From CAIYOL01 sp964494805 (GTDB lineage Bacteria; Planctomycetota; Phycisphaerae; Sedimentisphaerales; Anaerobacaceae), in NCBI GenBank assembly GCA_964494805.1, contig CAZBST010000003.1, positions 1-64,000 on the forward strand: a stretch of 64,000 nt of DNA, in the 5' to 3' direction. Position 1 is the first letter of the stretch; every line of letters starts with the position of its first letter. A program made the position numbers and the translations under genes. Below the pieces are notes generated by a model. The model was not told where the DNA came from and made no database searches. It was given only the letters and a program-made list of their open reading frames with translations. This document shows positions 1 to 8,481 of this stretch, piece after piece.

Positions 1-104
1 CAGATGCCGAACTTCTCGGCGTTAAAAACTTCGGCGTAACAAGCTTAAACGAAATTAAAAAAGCCATTAGCAACCTTGGGTTATCTCTGCGAAGCCTGGA
101 TTAA
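1..104 (+). CDS. RNA polymerase alpha-subunit C-terminal-domain protein (3' end only)
   Basis: Reading from base 3 to the TAA at 102-104 gives 33 residues, containing ELLGVKNFGVTSLNEI and ending NLGLSLRSLD. This matches the final helix-hairpin-helix of the RNA polymerase alpha C-terminal domain (E. coli RpoA: LLKTPNLGKKSLTEIK followed by GLSLG). That domain binds UP-element DNA and activators. The gene starts upstream of the window, so its architecture is unknown. It is not followed by rplQ, the usual rpoA neighbour. It may therefore be one of the stand-alone alpha-CTD proteins that planctomycetes carry rather than RpoA itself; this is inference. Confidence 0.7.
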   Translation, partial: DAELLGVKNFGVTSLNEIKKAISNLGLSLRSLD

Positions 105-159
105 ATGGTTCGACATGCCGAGCGCAGCCGAGTGAAAGCTCAAAGTTAAAAGTTTAGAA

Positions 160-1428
160 TTGAAAATACAATCTTCTATCTGCCATAAACCATACACCAT
201 AAGCTATCGTCGTGTAGTTTTTTTGCTTTGGTTGATAATCCTCGGCGGGTGCAAGGCGAGGCAGGTCAGCAGAACCACCCCACAAATGGATATCGACCCA
301 CAGTTTTGGATAAGGGTTTTACTCCTTGACAACGTCGAAGCCTGCACGCTGAAGATTGCCTCCTCGTTCGTCGTTTTGGATGCCCAAACACAAGCCACGG
401 AAGCCTACTTTAACCAATCTGATGCGCCGGAAGAAGTAACTATATCCGGCGGCAGAATTGCTATTTCCGGCCGGCCTTTTACCGGCGAACAAGTAATTAT
501 TTTTCCTGATGAGCCGCATATTTTTAACTTGAATGGTGATGATTATCGCGGCAAATTGAAGCTCATATTTAATTCTGACAGCAATTCTTTTTGTGCAATA
601 AATCTTGTTCCGCTTGAGCCATATTTGGCCGGTGTAATAAGCGCCGAGATGCCTAATTACTGGGAACCGGAGGCGCTGAAGGCACAGGCAATTGCGGCAA
701 GGACTTATTGCTTGTATATTAAAAAGCGTTTCGGTGACGGCCGGAACTGGGACGTTACGAAGACACAGGCCAACCAGCGTTACCTCGGGGTTGCAGCCGA
801 ATCGTCTCAAGTCTGGAGTGCCATCAATCGAACGTACGGCCAAGTATTAGTCTGCAAGCAAGCTGACGGTAGCACAGGATTATTCCCCGCCTACTACGGC
901 TCAAGCTGCGGCGGCCATACCGAGAACAGCAAAAATGTGTTCGGAGATTCTTTTGAGCCGCTTGTGGGCGCACCCTGCTCGTATTGTGAGAACGTGGCAA
1001 AGGCAGACTTTTTTTTCTGGCCAACGGTCTGGTTTGACAAGACCGTTATTGCAGGCAGGTTGCTAAAGAGGTATCCAAGGTTGGCGGAACTCGGAGAAAT
1101 TATAGATGTCAATTCTGTCAGGCAGAGCGACTACGGAGGATATTCCAGATTGACACGGATAGAAATTACCGGCTCAAACGGCAAAAGAGATTTTTTGCGT
1201 GCTGAGGACTTCCGGCTTGCAATAGATCCGAGTGGGCAGGAGATAAAAAGCGCAATCTGTCGAATCATCGACACAGGTGGTAAATGGGCATTTGTGCAGG
1301 GGAGGGGCTTCGGCCACGGGGTTGGAATGTGCCAGTGCGGCGCTGAGGGGATGGCAAGAGAAGGCAAAACCACGAAACAGATACTTTCATATTATTATCC
1401 CGGCTCGAAAATGGTAAGAGTTTATTGA
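160..1428 (+). CDS. SpoIID/LytB-domain lipoprotein (peptidoglycan lytic transglycosylase-like)
   Basis: This 422-residue protein carries a SpoIID/LytB domain from about residue 150 to the end. In sporulating Firmicutes the family strips stem peptides-free glycan or enhances amidases; Gram-negative members act on periplasmic peptidoglycan. The hallmark GVISAEMP has the catalytic-type Glu at residue 163. CGGHTE lies near residue 250 and GRGFGHGVGMCQCG near 380. An N-terminal hydrophobic stretch ends in lipobox LGGC (Cys31), so it should be a lipoprotein. The only upstream start in frame is TTG at 160. The first 18 residues derive from an AT-rich repeat-like sequence, so the start is uncertain. 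It lies one base from tgt. Confidence 0.85.
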   Translation: MKIQSSICHKPYTISYRRVVFLLWLIILGGCKARQVSRTTPQMDIDPQFWIRVLLLDNVEACTLKIASSFVVLDAQTQATEAYFNQSDAPEEVTISGGRIAISGRPFTGEQVIIFPDEPHIFNLNGDDYRGKLKLIFNSDSNSFCAINLVPLEPYLAGVISAEMPNYWEPEALKAQAIAARTYCLYIKKRFGDGRNWDVTKTQANQRYLGVAAESSQVWSAINRTYGQVLVCKQADGSTGLFPAYYGSSCGGHTENSKNVFGDSFEPLVGAPCSYCENVAKADFFFWPTVWFDKTVIAGRLLKRYPRLAELGEIIDVNSVRQSDYGGYSRLTRIEITGSNGKRDFLRAEDFRLAIDPSGQEIKSAICRIIDTGGKWAFVQGRGFGHGVGMCQCGAEGMAREGKTTKQILSYYYPGSKMVRVY

Positions 1429-1429
1429 A

Positions 1430-2533
1430 ATGAGTAAATTCGAAATTCTTTCTACAGACAGTTGCTCTGCCGCTCGGCGGGGGTTATTAACCACAGCCCA
1501 CGGCAAAGTTGAGACGCCCGTCTTTATGCCGGTCGGCAGTGCCGGAGCGGTCAAGGGAATAACACCGCAGCAGCTCGAAGAAACTGGTTCCGTACTTGTT
1601 TTAGCCAATACGTATCATTTGTTGCTGCGGCCCGGAGTCGAGGCGGTAGAAGAGGTCGGCGGACTACACAAACTGATGGGCTGGGGAAAGCCGATACTGA
1701 CCGACAGCGGCGGTTATCAAGTCTTTTCGCTAAGCCCGCTGGCTAAAATCGATAATGACGGGGTCGAGTTTGCCAGCCATATAGATGGAACGAAAATATA
1801 CTTAGATGCTGAAATCGCCACCAGGATTCAGAACCGACTCGGCGCCGATATAATAATGTGTTTCGACCAGTGCACGCCGTTTCCCTGCAGCGATTCGCAG
1901 CTAAAAAAAGCGGTGGAAAGAACCATACAGTGGGCGAAACGTGCCAGGGAGGCGCATAATAACCCTGACCAGCTATTGTTTGGTATTGTTCAGGGCGGGA
2001 TAGATTTGCCGCAGCGAGAGCACTGTGCTGGCAAACTTGTCGAGATGGACTTCGATGGCTTCGCCATCGGGGGATTGGGCGTGGGTGAGGGACATAAAGA
2101 TATGATAAGAACGGTCTCCGGTACAACGCGAGTTTTGCCGGAGGATAAACCTTGCTATTTAATGGGCGTGGGGACACCGGCAGATATTATTGCGGCAGTA
2201 AAAGCCGGGGTCGATATGTTTGACTGTGTTCTGCCGACTCGAAACGGACGAAATGCTTTTGCTTTTACTGAAAGCGGTCCTGTGCGACTGAGGAACAACG
2301 CATATATAAGCGACCCTGCGCCAATCGAAGCCGGCTGCGATTGTTACTGTTGCAGGAATTTCAGCCGGGCCACCTTAAGGCATTTCTTTAATGTCGGAGA
2401 GATGCTCGGACCGATTTTAACATCCCTGCATAATATAAGGTTCTACCAGAGATTAATGGCCAGGATAAGACAGGTCCTGAAAGAAAACAAATTTTCCGAT
2501 TGGGCAAAGGAACAATTAAAAAATGATTATTGA
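1430..2533 (+). CDS. tgt: tRNA-guanine transglycosylase (queuine tRNA-ribosyltransferase)
   Basis: Exchanges G34 of GUN anticodons for the queuosine precursor preQ1. The 367-residue length is normal for bacterial Tgt. TDSGGYQVFSL carries the general-base Asp92. GIVQGG and GFAIGGLGVGE shape the base pocket. FDCVLPTRNGRN carries nucleophile Asp265. The zinc site is CDCYCC plus a later His (Cys303, Cys305, Cys308, His334). The ATG follows the preceding stop by one base. The order tgt-yajC-secD is the classic arrangement across bacteria and supports the calls on all three genes. Other queuosine genes are not in the window. Confidence 0.97.
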   Translation: MSKFEILSTDSCSAARRGLLTTAHGKVETPVFMPVGSAGAVKGITPQQLEETGSVLVLANTYHLLLRPGVEAVEEVGGLHKLMGWGKPILTDSGGYQVFSLSPLAKIDNDGVEFASHIDGTKIYLDAEIATRIQNRLGADIIMCFDQCTPFPCSDSQLKKAVERTIQWAKRAREAHNNPDQLLFGIVQGGIDLPQREHCAGKLVEMDFDGFAIGGLGVGEGHKDMIRTVSGTTRVLPEDKPCYLMGVGTPADIIAAVKAGVDMFDCVLPTRNGRNAFAFTESGPVRLRNNAYISDPAPIEAGCDCYCCRNFSRATLRHFFNVGEMLGPILTSLHNIRFYQRLMARIRQVLKENKFSDWAKEQLKNDY

Positions 2534-2613
2534 TTATTGATTGTAGATAATTTAACATCCTACCAATAATCAGTAATTGGTCGTAAACAATCAATTATGA
2601 AGGGAAGATAAAA

Positions 2614-3033
2614 ATGAACAATTTATGGATGTTAGCTCAAATGGAGGCTAATGAGGCACCAGCACGGATTACATCAGAGCCGATAACTTCGGAAGGCGAG
2701 GCAGTAACTACAGTGCCATCTGACTCCAATGCCGTTGTGCCGAGAACTCGGGAGCAAAGTCCGTTCGGAAGCTGGTTGTGGATTTATGTTGCTTTGTTAG
2801 TCGTAATGTTTTTTGTCCTTTTTAGAGGGCCGCAGAAACAAAAACAAGAGCGCAAAAAACTGGTCCAGTCGCTGCAGAAAAATGACAAGGTCCAGACAAT
2901 CGGCGGGATTTTCGGCACCATTGTGGATATTAAAGGCGACGAGATTACGTTGAAAATCGATGAGTCGAATAATACGAAAATAAAAATTGCCTCTTCAGCA
3001 ATCGGAAGGAATTTGTCACAAGATAAATCGTAA
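2614..3033 (+). CDS. yajC: Sec translocon accessory subunit YajC
   Basis: A 139-residue single-pass inner-membrane protein that joins SecDF-YidC at the Sec translocon. The membrane segment is WLWIYVALLVVMFFVLF (about residues 50-66). It is followed by the family signature RGPQKQKQERKKL and a cytoplasmic beta-rich tail with LQKNDKVQTIGGIFGTI. The roughly 45-residue acidic/Pro-rich N-terminal extension (residues 5-48) is longer than in E. coli YajC (110 aa). It sits between tgt and secDF as expected, 71 bases before secDF. The ATG is preceded by AAGGGAAG. Confidence 0.95.
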   Translation: MNNLWMLAQMEANEAPARITSEPITSEGEAVTTVPSDSNAVVPRTREQSPFGSWLWIYVALLVVMFFVLFRGPQKQKQERKKLVQSLQKNDKVQTIGGIFGTIVDIKGDEITLKIDESNNTKIKIASSAIGRNLSQDKS

Positions 3034-3104
3034 TTGGTAACTGGTAGTTGGTAACTATTTGACCATTTAACCAATCACCAATTAACTACCTATAAGAGGA
3101 AGCT

Positions 3105-6100
3105 ATGAACAAGAATCTGTGGCCGAAATTCATTTTAATTATTGTTCTTGTGGTTGTTGCGGTGTGGACTTTGTATCCTCCGGACAAAACCTTAAAACCA
3201 GGAATAGACCTTGCGGGCGGAACAAGCCTTATTTATGAAATTGATACGCAGGGGCTCAATGAGGCGGAAAAGAGAGATCTTGCTCAAAGGATGATAACTG
3301 TTCTGCGAAGGCGGATAGACCCCGCTAACATTCAAAACCTTGTATGGCGTCCACAGGGCGGCACCCGTTTTGAGATACAAATGCCCTTGGCGAGCGAAGA
3401 AACCCGTCAGAAGCGGCAGAATTTTGAAAAAGCGCGCAACGACCTGCTGGCTGAAAATATAAACCTGGCAGTAATTTTGCGCTCCCTGCAAAAACCGGCA
3501 GAGCAGCGAACCGAAGATTTCGAAGAGTTCGCTCGGGGCGATCCTGACAAAATGACGATACTCAACAAACTGGCGGATATCTATGACCAACGCAGGGGAT
3601 TACAGGACAAGAGAGACAAGCTCTTTTCAGAACTCCAAACCCAGGAAGATATGATTACCGCTGCCGGACTTGACCTCGATGATATAAAACAACATCTCGG
3701 CAACTGGATTATATTGGATGAGCAGCAATTAAAAGAGGTGCTAACAGGCTACCTCGGCTCTGAGGGCAAACTGGACAAGCTGACTAAGTATGTAAATATG
3801 TATGCCGAATGGGCCGGAGTTGTTGAACAGCTGACGAATGCTGAAACGGGTGTAAACATTCGATACAAAGAGGCAGAAAGAGCTCTCGATAAATTTAATC
3901 TTACCGAAGACCAGCTAAAATTCTGTCTCGAAGCACCTCCCAAGTCGCTTAGACGCAGCTCCGCCATCTATGAGCTTAAAACCGCATTTCCCAACCGTTC
4001 AGAAAAGATTGATAAAGTAGTTGCGGCTTTCGACGAGTATCGTCCTTTTCAAGGAAGACTCGACGACCCGAGAGACCTGCAGCGAATGCTGAAAGGTGCC
4101 GGAATACTGGAGTTCAGGGTACTGCCGACACGGGGACACGCGGAGGTGGACGAAGATGAGATGGCCAGCTATGTTGAACGACTTAGGACAAAGGGACCCA
4201 AATACGCCTCAGACAGTAAAAATATATGGTGTGAAATAGAAGATATCGATGAATTTAAAAGGAATGATGCCTTTGTTGCCCAATTCGGCGATAAGTTCTA
4301 TGTCTTGGCAAGCAATAAAAAAGATGAGACTTTACTGCATGGCGCCGAAGGTAAAGACTGGAGCCTGAAAAGAGCTTACCCTACAACAGACCAGACCGGT
4401 CGAAGGGCCATTGGTTTTCTGTTTGATGAAAGAGGCGGAAGGTTGTTTAGTAATATTACCGGAAAAAATATCGATCGGCCGCTCTGCATTCTGCTCGATG
4501 GTATTGCTATCTCTGCTCCAAACATTAATTCCAGAATATTCGCACACGGCATAATAACAGGCAGCTTCACACAAACAGAAGTTGTTGATATGGTCAACAA
4601 ACTAAACGCCGGCTCTCTTCCAGCCAGACTGATAGAACAACCCATCTCGGTAAAAACGATAGGTCCGTCCATTGGCACCGATAATCGTGATAAAGGAATC
4701 AGGTCCGGCTTAATCGGCCTTGGAGGGGTAATCCTTTGTATGGCAATTTATTACACCCTCAGCGGTGTAATCGCTGATGTGGCGCTACTTATGAACCTGC
4801 TGTTCACACTGGCAATAATGGCATTACTGCGAGCAACCTTCACGCTGCCCGGCATCGCCGGCGCCATTTTAACCATTGGTATGAGCGTTGATGCTAATGT
4901 CCTTATTTTCGAGAGGATCCGCGAAGAGCAGCAGAAGGGTTCATCCCTGAGAATCGCCATTAAAAACGGCTACGAAAAGGCGTTCAGCGCCATTTTCGAT
5001 TCCAATATTACTACAATTATGACTGCTGCTATTCTCTACTGGGTCGGTTCAGAAGAGATAAAGGGCTTTGCCATCGTGCTTATGCTGGGCCTGACATCAA
5101 GCTTGTTCACTGCCCTATTCGTAACACGGACAATCTTTGATTTTCTTCTGAACAAACGACTTATAAAAGACCATTTAGTTATGTTGCACCTTATACCCAA
5201 ACCTAATATAAACTGGATGGGCCTGCGACCGGTTTTCTTTACACTTTCGGCAGTACTTGTCATCGGTGGTGTGATTGTTTTCTTTACAAGGGATGATACA
5301 AAAAACAATAAATACGATATTGAATTTACCGGCGGGACGAGTGTTCAAATAAATCTGAAGGACGATGCTAACCTTAACAGGCAAGACGTAGAAGACAGGA
5401 TTCACAAGATGGGCACTGACCAGGGTAATAGCGCTCTCGCAGCAGCGACTGTCTACAGTATCGGAACATCGGGCAAACAATATGAAATAACCACAACAGA
5501 AACAAATAAAACCAAGGCCCTGGTCACTTTTCCGAAAGGCGGCCGAACAGTCGAAGAGTTGACTTCGGCAATCAGAGAAGCTATGGAGCAGAAAGATGTC
5601 AGATTAAATGGTCTTGTAATAACCCCTGTCGGGGGGACTTCCACCGAGTTTACCATAACAACGAGCCAGTTGAATACATCTTTAGTGGGGGACGTTTTGA
5701 GAACGGCTTTTCCCGACGCCAATGTCCCGCCGCCCCAAGTCGATGAAATCGTCAATGACACGATACTAACTGCCTTTGCGGATGAGCTGAAAATTCAGCA
5801 AAATCTTCAGCCGGAGATTATATCGCAGGAAAAAATAACCCGGCAGATTATAGATTCTCGCCCCGAACTTACTGATTTTTTGGGCGGCATTAAAATCACT
5901 TGCAAAATCGAAAGGGCTGTCACGGCAGAAGAAATCAACCGAAGGTTGGCGGATTTGCGGTTCAAGCCAGATATGCAAAACCTTAATTGGTATTCATATA
6001 AAATCCTCGGTCCAGATATGACAGCGATAGAACCGAATCAGCCAGTGAAGTCTTTTGTTTATATTGGTGTCGAACCTGAAGCCGGCTTTCGTGAATTAAG

Positions 6101-6782
6101 CGAGGATGAGTGGGCACAGTTTGTTAAAAACGAAACAAACAAGGTCTTAGCTGCGGCTAGGTTGGAGACATCACTGCCGCGAGTAACACAGATAGACCCG
6201 TCAGTCGGAGCAGAGGCGAAAACGCGGGCGAAACTTGCTATTGCCTTGTCGTTGTTTGCGATATTGGTTTACATTTGGGTCCGATTTGGGGATTTACACT
6301 TCGGCTTTGGTGCCATCATAACGCTCTTTCATGATACCTGTGTTACAGTCGGCGCTGTTACTGCCTGCACCTATATCGCTGCAACAACAGTCGGTCAGAA
6401 GCTTCTCATCGGAGATTTCAAAATCGACCTTGCTATGATAGCTGCCTTCCTGACACTGCTCGGATATTCGATTAACGATACAATCGTTATTTACGACCGC
6501 ATTCGTGAGAACCGCCGCAAGGGCACTCTGACTGTGCAGCTTATCAATAACAGTATCAACGAAACTCTTTCCAGAACCCTGCTGACAAGCACTACTACAC
6601 TTTTGGTCTTGATAGTAATGTACATCTTCGGAGGCAAAGGGCTGCGAGGTTTTAACTTTGCGATGTTCTTTGGTATTATCGAAGGAACATATTCTTCAAT
6701 AGCAATTTCTGCGCCCGTGTTGCTTTTCCATATCAAGGCCGCCGCTGCAAAAACAAAGGCCAAAGGAACATCGCAACAGTAG
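3105..6782 (+). CDS. secDF: Fused protein-export membrane protein SecD-SecF
   Basis: A single 1225-residue polypeptide joins SecD and SecF, the RND-type proton-driven subunits that pull secreted proteins out of the Sec channel. SecD half: TM1 near residues 5-22, the LAGGTSLIYEI motif, and GMSVDANVLIFERIREE in TM4. SecF half starts near residue 700: DIEFTGGTSVQINL, and LGYSINDTIVIYDRIRENRR in its TM4-like segment. SecD contains an extra segment of roughly 200 charged, coiled-coil-like residues (about 105-310) within the P1 head region. The SecF periplasmic domain also looks enlarged. Fusion is known in several phyla. The ATG is preceded by AAGAGGAAG. Confidence 0.96.
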   Translation: MNKNLWPKFILIIVLVVVAVWTLYPPDKTLKPGIDLAGGTSLIYEIDTQGLNEAEKRDLAQRMITVLRRRIDPANIQNLVWRPQGGTRFEIQMPLASEETRQKRQNFEKARNDLLAENINLAVILRSLQKPAEQRTEDFEEFARGDPDKMTILNKLADIYDQRRGLQDKRDKLFSELQTQEDMITAAGLDLDDIKQHLGNWIILDEQQLKEVLTGYLGSEGKLDKLTKYVNMYAEWAGVVEQLTNAETGVNIRYKEAERALDKFNLTEDQLKFCLEAPPKSLRRSSAIYELKTAFPNRSEKIDKVVAAFDEYRPFQGRLDDPRDLQRMLKGAGILEFRVLPTRGHAEVDEDEMASYVERLRTKGPKYASDSKNIWCEIEDIDEFKRNDAFVAQFGDKFYVLASNKKDETLLHGAEGKDWSLKRAYPTTDQTGRRAIGFLFDERGGRLFSNITGKNIDRPLCILLDGIAISAPNINSRIFAHGIITGSFTQTEVVDMVNKLNAGSLPARLIEQPISVKTIGPSIGTDNRDKGIRSGLIGLGGVILCMAIYYTLSGVIADVALLMNLLFTLAIMALLRATFTLPGIAGAILTIGMSVDANVLIFERIREEQQKGSSLRIAIKNGYEKAFSAIFDSNITTIMTAAILYWVGSEEIKGFAIVLMLGLTSSLFTALFVTRTIFDFLLNKRLIKDHLVMLHLIPKPNINWMGLRPVFFTLSAVLVIGGVIVFFTRDDTKNNKYDIEFTGGTSVQINLKDDANLNRQDVEDRIHKMGTDQGNSALAAATVYSIGTSGKQYEITTTETNKTKALVTFPKGGRTVEELTSAIREAMEQKDVRLNGLVITPVGGTSTEFTITTSQLNTSLVGDVLRTAFPDANVPPPQVDEIVNDTILTAFADELKIQQNLQPEIISQEKITRQIIDSRPELTDFLGGIKITCKIERAVTAEEINRRLADLRFKPDMQNLNWYSYKILGPDMTAIEPNQPVKSFVYIGVEPEAGFRELSEDEWAQFVKNETNKVLAAARLETSLPRVTQIDPSVGAEAKTRAKLAIALSLFAILVYIWVRFGDLHFGFGAIITLFHDTCVTVGAVTACTYIAATTVGQKLLIGDFKIDLAMIAAFLTLLGYSINDTIVIYDRIRENRRKGTLTVQLINNSINETLSRTLLTSTTTLLVLIVMYIFGGKGLRGFNFAMFFGIIEGTYSSIAISAPVLLFHIKAAAAKTKAKGTSQQ

Positions 6783-6805
6783 CCTGAGAAACGAAGGCTC
6801 CGAAA

Positions 6806-7234
6806 ATGCAGAAAGATTTCAAAATAGGAATGGCTTTGGGGCTGGTATTGGTAATAGTTGTTTTGGTCGGGCTTTCTACTCGACCCAGCCTGAGTATCAA
6901 AGCAAGAGCGCTAAGCCCCCATTCTGCAGCACATCGGAACCCTGCTTTGCGGGAACCTCATAAAAGTGAAATCCCTTCGCTCTCTCATAGCACCGAACCT
7001 CGTAAAGAAACCGCTATCAGTTGGAATCCAGCTAAACAAGCAAACAATGAGCAGCTTAAGGCGACGAAGGCCGAGAGGTTTCATATAGTGCGTGCCGGCG
7101 AAACTCTTTCCGATATTTCCTATAAGTACTACGGCTCTGCAGACAGATGGCAAAAGATTCTTGATGCCAACCGCTCTCGCTTGAAAGACGCAAACACCCT
7201 CATACCCGGTATGAGACTAACCATCCCACAGTAA
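6806..7234 (+). CDS. LysM-domain membrane-anchored protein
   Basis: A 142-residue protein with an N-terminal membrane anchor (MALGLVLVIVVLVGLS, residues 9-24), a Ser/Pro/His-rich linker, and a C-terminal LysM domain. The domain runs from about residue 92: HIVRAGETLSDISYKYYGSA, then ILDANRS and LIPGMRLTIPQ. LysM modules bind peptidoglycan N-acetylglucosamine chains. The protein is probably held in the inner membrane with the LysM domain in the periplasm. It begins 23 bases after secDF and is probably co-transcribed. No catalytic domain is present, so its role (scaffold or cell-envelope binding) is unknown. Confidence 0.85.
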   Translation: MQKDFKIGMALGLVLVIVVLVGLSTRPSLSIKARALSPHSAAHRNPALREPHKSEIPSLSHSTEPRKETAISWNPAKQANNEQLKATKAERFHIVRAGETLSDISYKYYGSADRWQKILDANRSRLKDANTLIPGMRLTIPQ

Positions 7235-7283
7235 ACTGCAGACAAAATCTTGGCCTTATTGAAGTATCTCCGAAGCAGGATAA

Positions 7284-8039
7284 CTATAGCAGTTTTGCCG
7301 CTTGCATATCAGCCAGCCACGTAACCTTATCGAGAACAGGCCAAAGACTGTGTATGGGATACCGCACCTCATCCGGCTCACTGGTCAGGACCTCTTTTAA
7401 GATACCGGCCTTTTCTTCTCCTGAGACTAGCACTGCCAAGTGAGAAGCAGCGCGTAAAACTGGATGCGTCAAGGTTATCCTGTTGAGTTTCTCATCCAGG
7501 ATGTAAACGACACAGGCCAAATCTTCCGTGTCAAGAAGCGCGTAACTATTGGGAAACAGCGAACCGGTATGCCCTTCAGCACCCATACCCAGCACAATCA
7601 GGTCAAATTGGGGAAGTTGCTTTTCCCGTAAACCAAAAACTTTTCGAATTGTTTCTTCGTAGCACTGTGCTGCAACCTTGAAATCGCTGTGTTCTGTCGG
7701 TATCCTATGGACGTTTTCTTTGGGGATGGCAACTTTGGCCAGGAAAGTATCGGCAGCCAGCTTGTAATTACTCCATTGTGAATCCGGCGGAACATACCGC
7801 TCATCGACCCAGAATAAGTGTATTCTGTCCCAGGGCAGAGGTTTTGTTTTTGGCAATTCGCTGAGCAGTTCAAAGAAACGTCTGGGTGTATGCCCTCCTG
7901 ATATCGCGACGTAAAAGATGCCTTTTGCTTTTATCGCTTTTTCCGCATCGCCGACGAAAAGTGCAATACTTCTGTGTGCAAGTTCCTCAGGGCCGGAAAC
8001 AACTTCAACATTCGGTTTATAGTTTATAGTAGTTTCCAT
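7284..8039 (-). CDS. pgl: 6-phosphogluconolactonase
   Basis: Hydrolyses 6-phosphogluconolactone in the oxidative pentose phosphate pathway. About 251 residues with the NagB/RpiA/Pgl fold. GGHTPRRFFELL binds phosphate. HLFWVDERYVPPDSQWSNY is the family signature. FDLIVLGMGAEGHTGSLFP is the second signature containing the catalytic-region His. The start was set at the ATG at 8037-8039 (METTINYKPN). A TTG seven codons upstream is possible but has no better ribosome site. The gene is convergent with the LysM gene. Glucose-6-phosphate dehydrogenase is not nearby. Confidence 0.92.
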   Translation of the reverse strand: METTINYKPNVEVVSGPEELAHRSIALFVGDAEKAIKAKGIFYVAISGGHTPRRFFELLSELPKTKPLPWDRIHLFWVDERYVPPDSQWSNYKLAADTFLAKVAIPKENVHRIPTEHSDFKVAAQCYEETIRKVFGLREKQLPQFDLIVLGMGAEGHTGSLFPNSYALLDTEDLACVVYILDEKLNRITLTHPVLRAASHLAVLVSGEEKAGILKEVLTSEPDEVRYPIHSLWPVLDKVTWLADMQAAKLL

Positions 8040-8190
8040 ACTACACCAAATGTAAACCAAAATTATTATCTGCTCTCAGAGATGATTTGGCCAGAAAATT
8101 TTTTGGGAATAAGAAGAATTTTTTTCGCTGTTTGTTAACTCGCAGTCCCAAAACCACTTATGGACCGGCAGGTTTTATTCAAATTTCCCT

Positions 8191-8481
8191 TTAGGTAATA
8201 TCGTCGATTTCCCACATAAATGCTTTTAGGCCTTCGGAGCCCAATTTTTTCCGCATTTGTCGGACTTTATCCATTATTTCTTTGCTTTTGGCCTGATTGG
8301 TGACAACAAAAGTGCCGTAGTTTTCCCCAGGCCAGACGTCGGTATTCAAATGCGGCTCACTAAGCATACCTTTACCCAGAGTGTTGGTGAATTTAGTGTA
8401 GCAATTAATCCCAATAGAAACCAGCATCTCATTTACCTGCGCATCAATCGCGACGTTGTGTATAATCAAAACAGCTTTCAT
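8191..8481 (-). CDS. PII-like protein linked to RND efflux operon
   Basis: A 96-residue protein with the small alpha/beta look of the PII/CutA superfamily. It opens MKAVLIIHNVAID, has a central TNTLGKGMLSEPH, and then NYGTFVVTNQAKSKEIMDKVRQM and FMWEIDDIT. Similar short PII-like proteins sit next to heavy-metal or multidrug RND pumps in other bacteria. There they are thought to sense a small ligand, though few have been studied. The gene overlaps the RND permease stop by four bases (ATGA) and ends the operon. Classical uridylylated Tyr51 and the full T-loop sequence are not evident. The ligand cannot be predicted. Confidence 0.7.
   Translation of the reverse strand: MKAVLIIHNVAIDAQVNEMLVSIGINCYTKFTNTLGKGMLSEPHLNTDVWPGENYGTFVVTNQAKSKEIMDKVRQMRKKLGSEGLKAFMWEIDDIT

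Noticed and set aside
319..843. A long minus-strand frame opposite the SpoIID-like gene
   Set aside because: It lies antisense to a gene with diagnostic motifs; no family features of its own.
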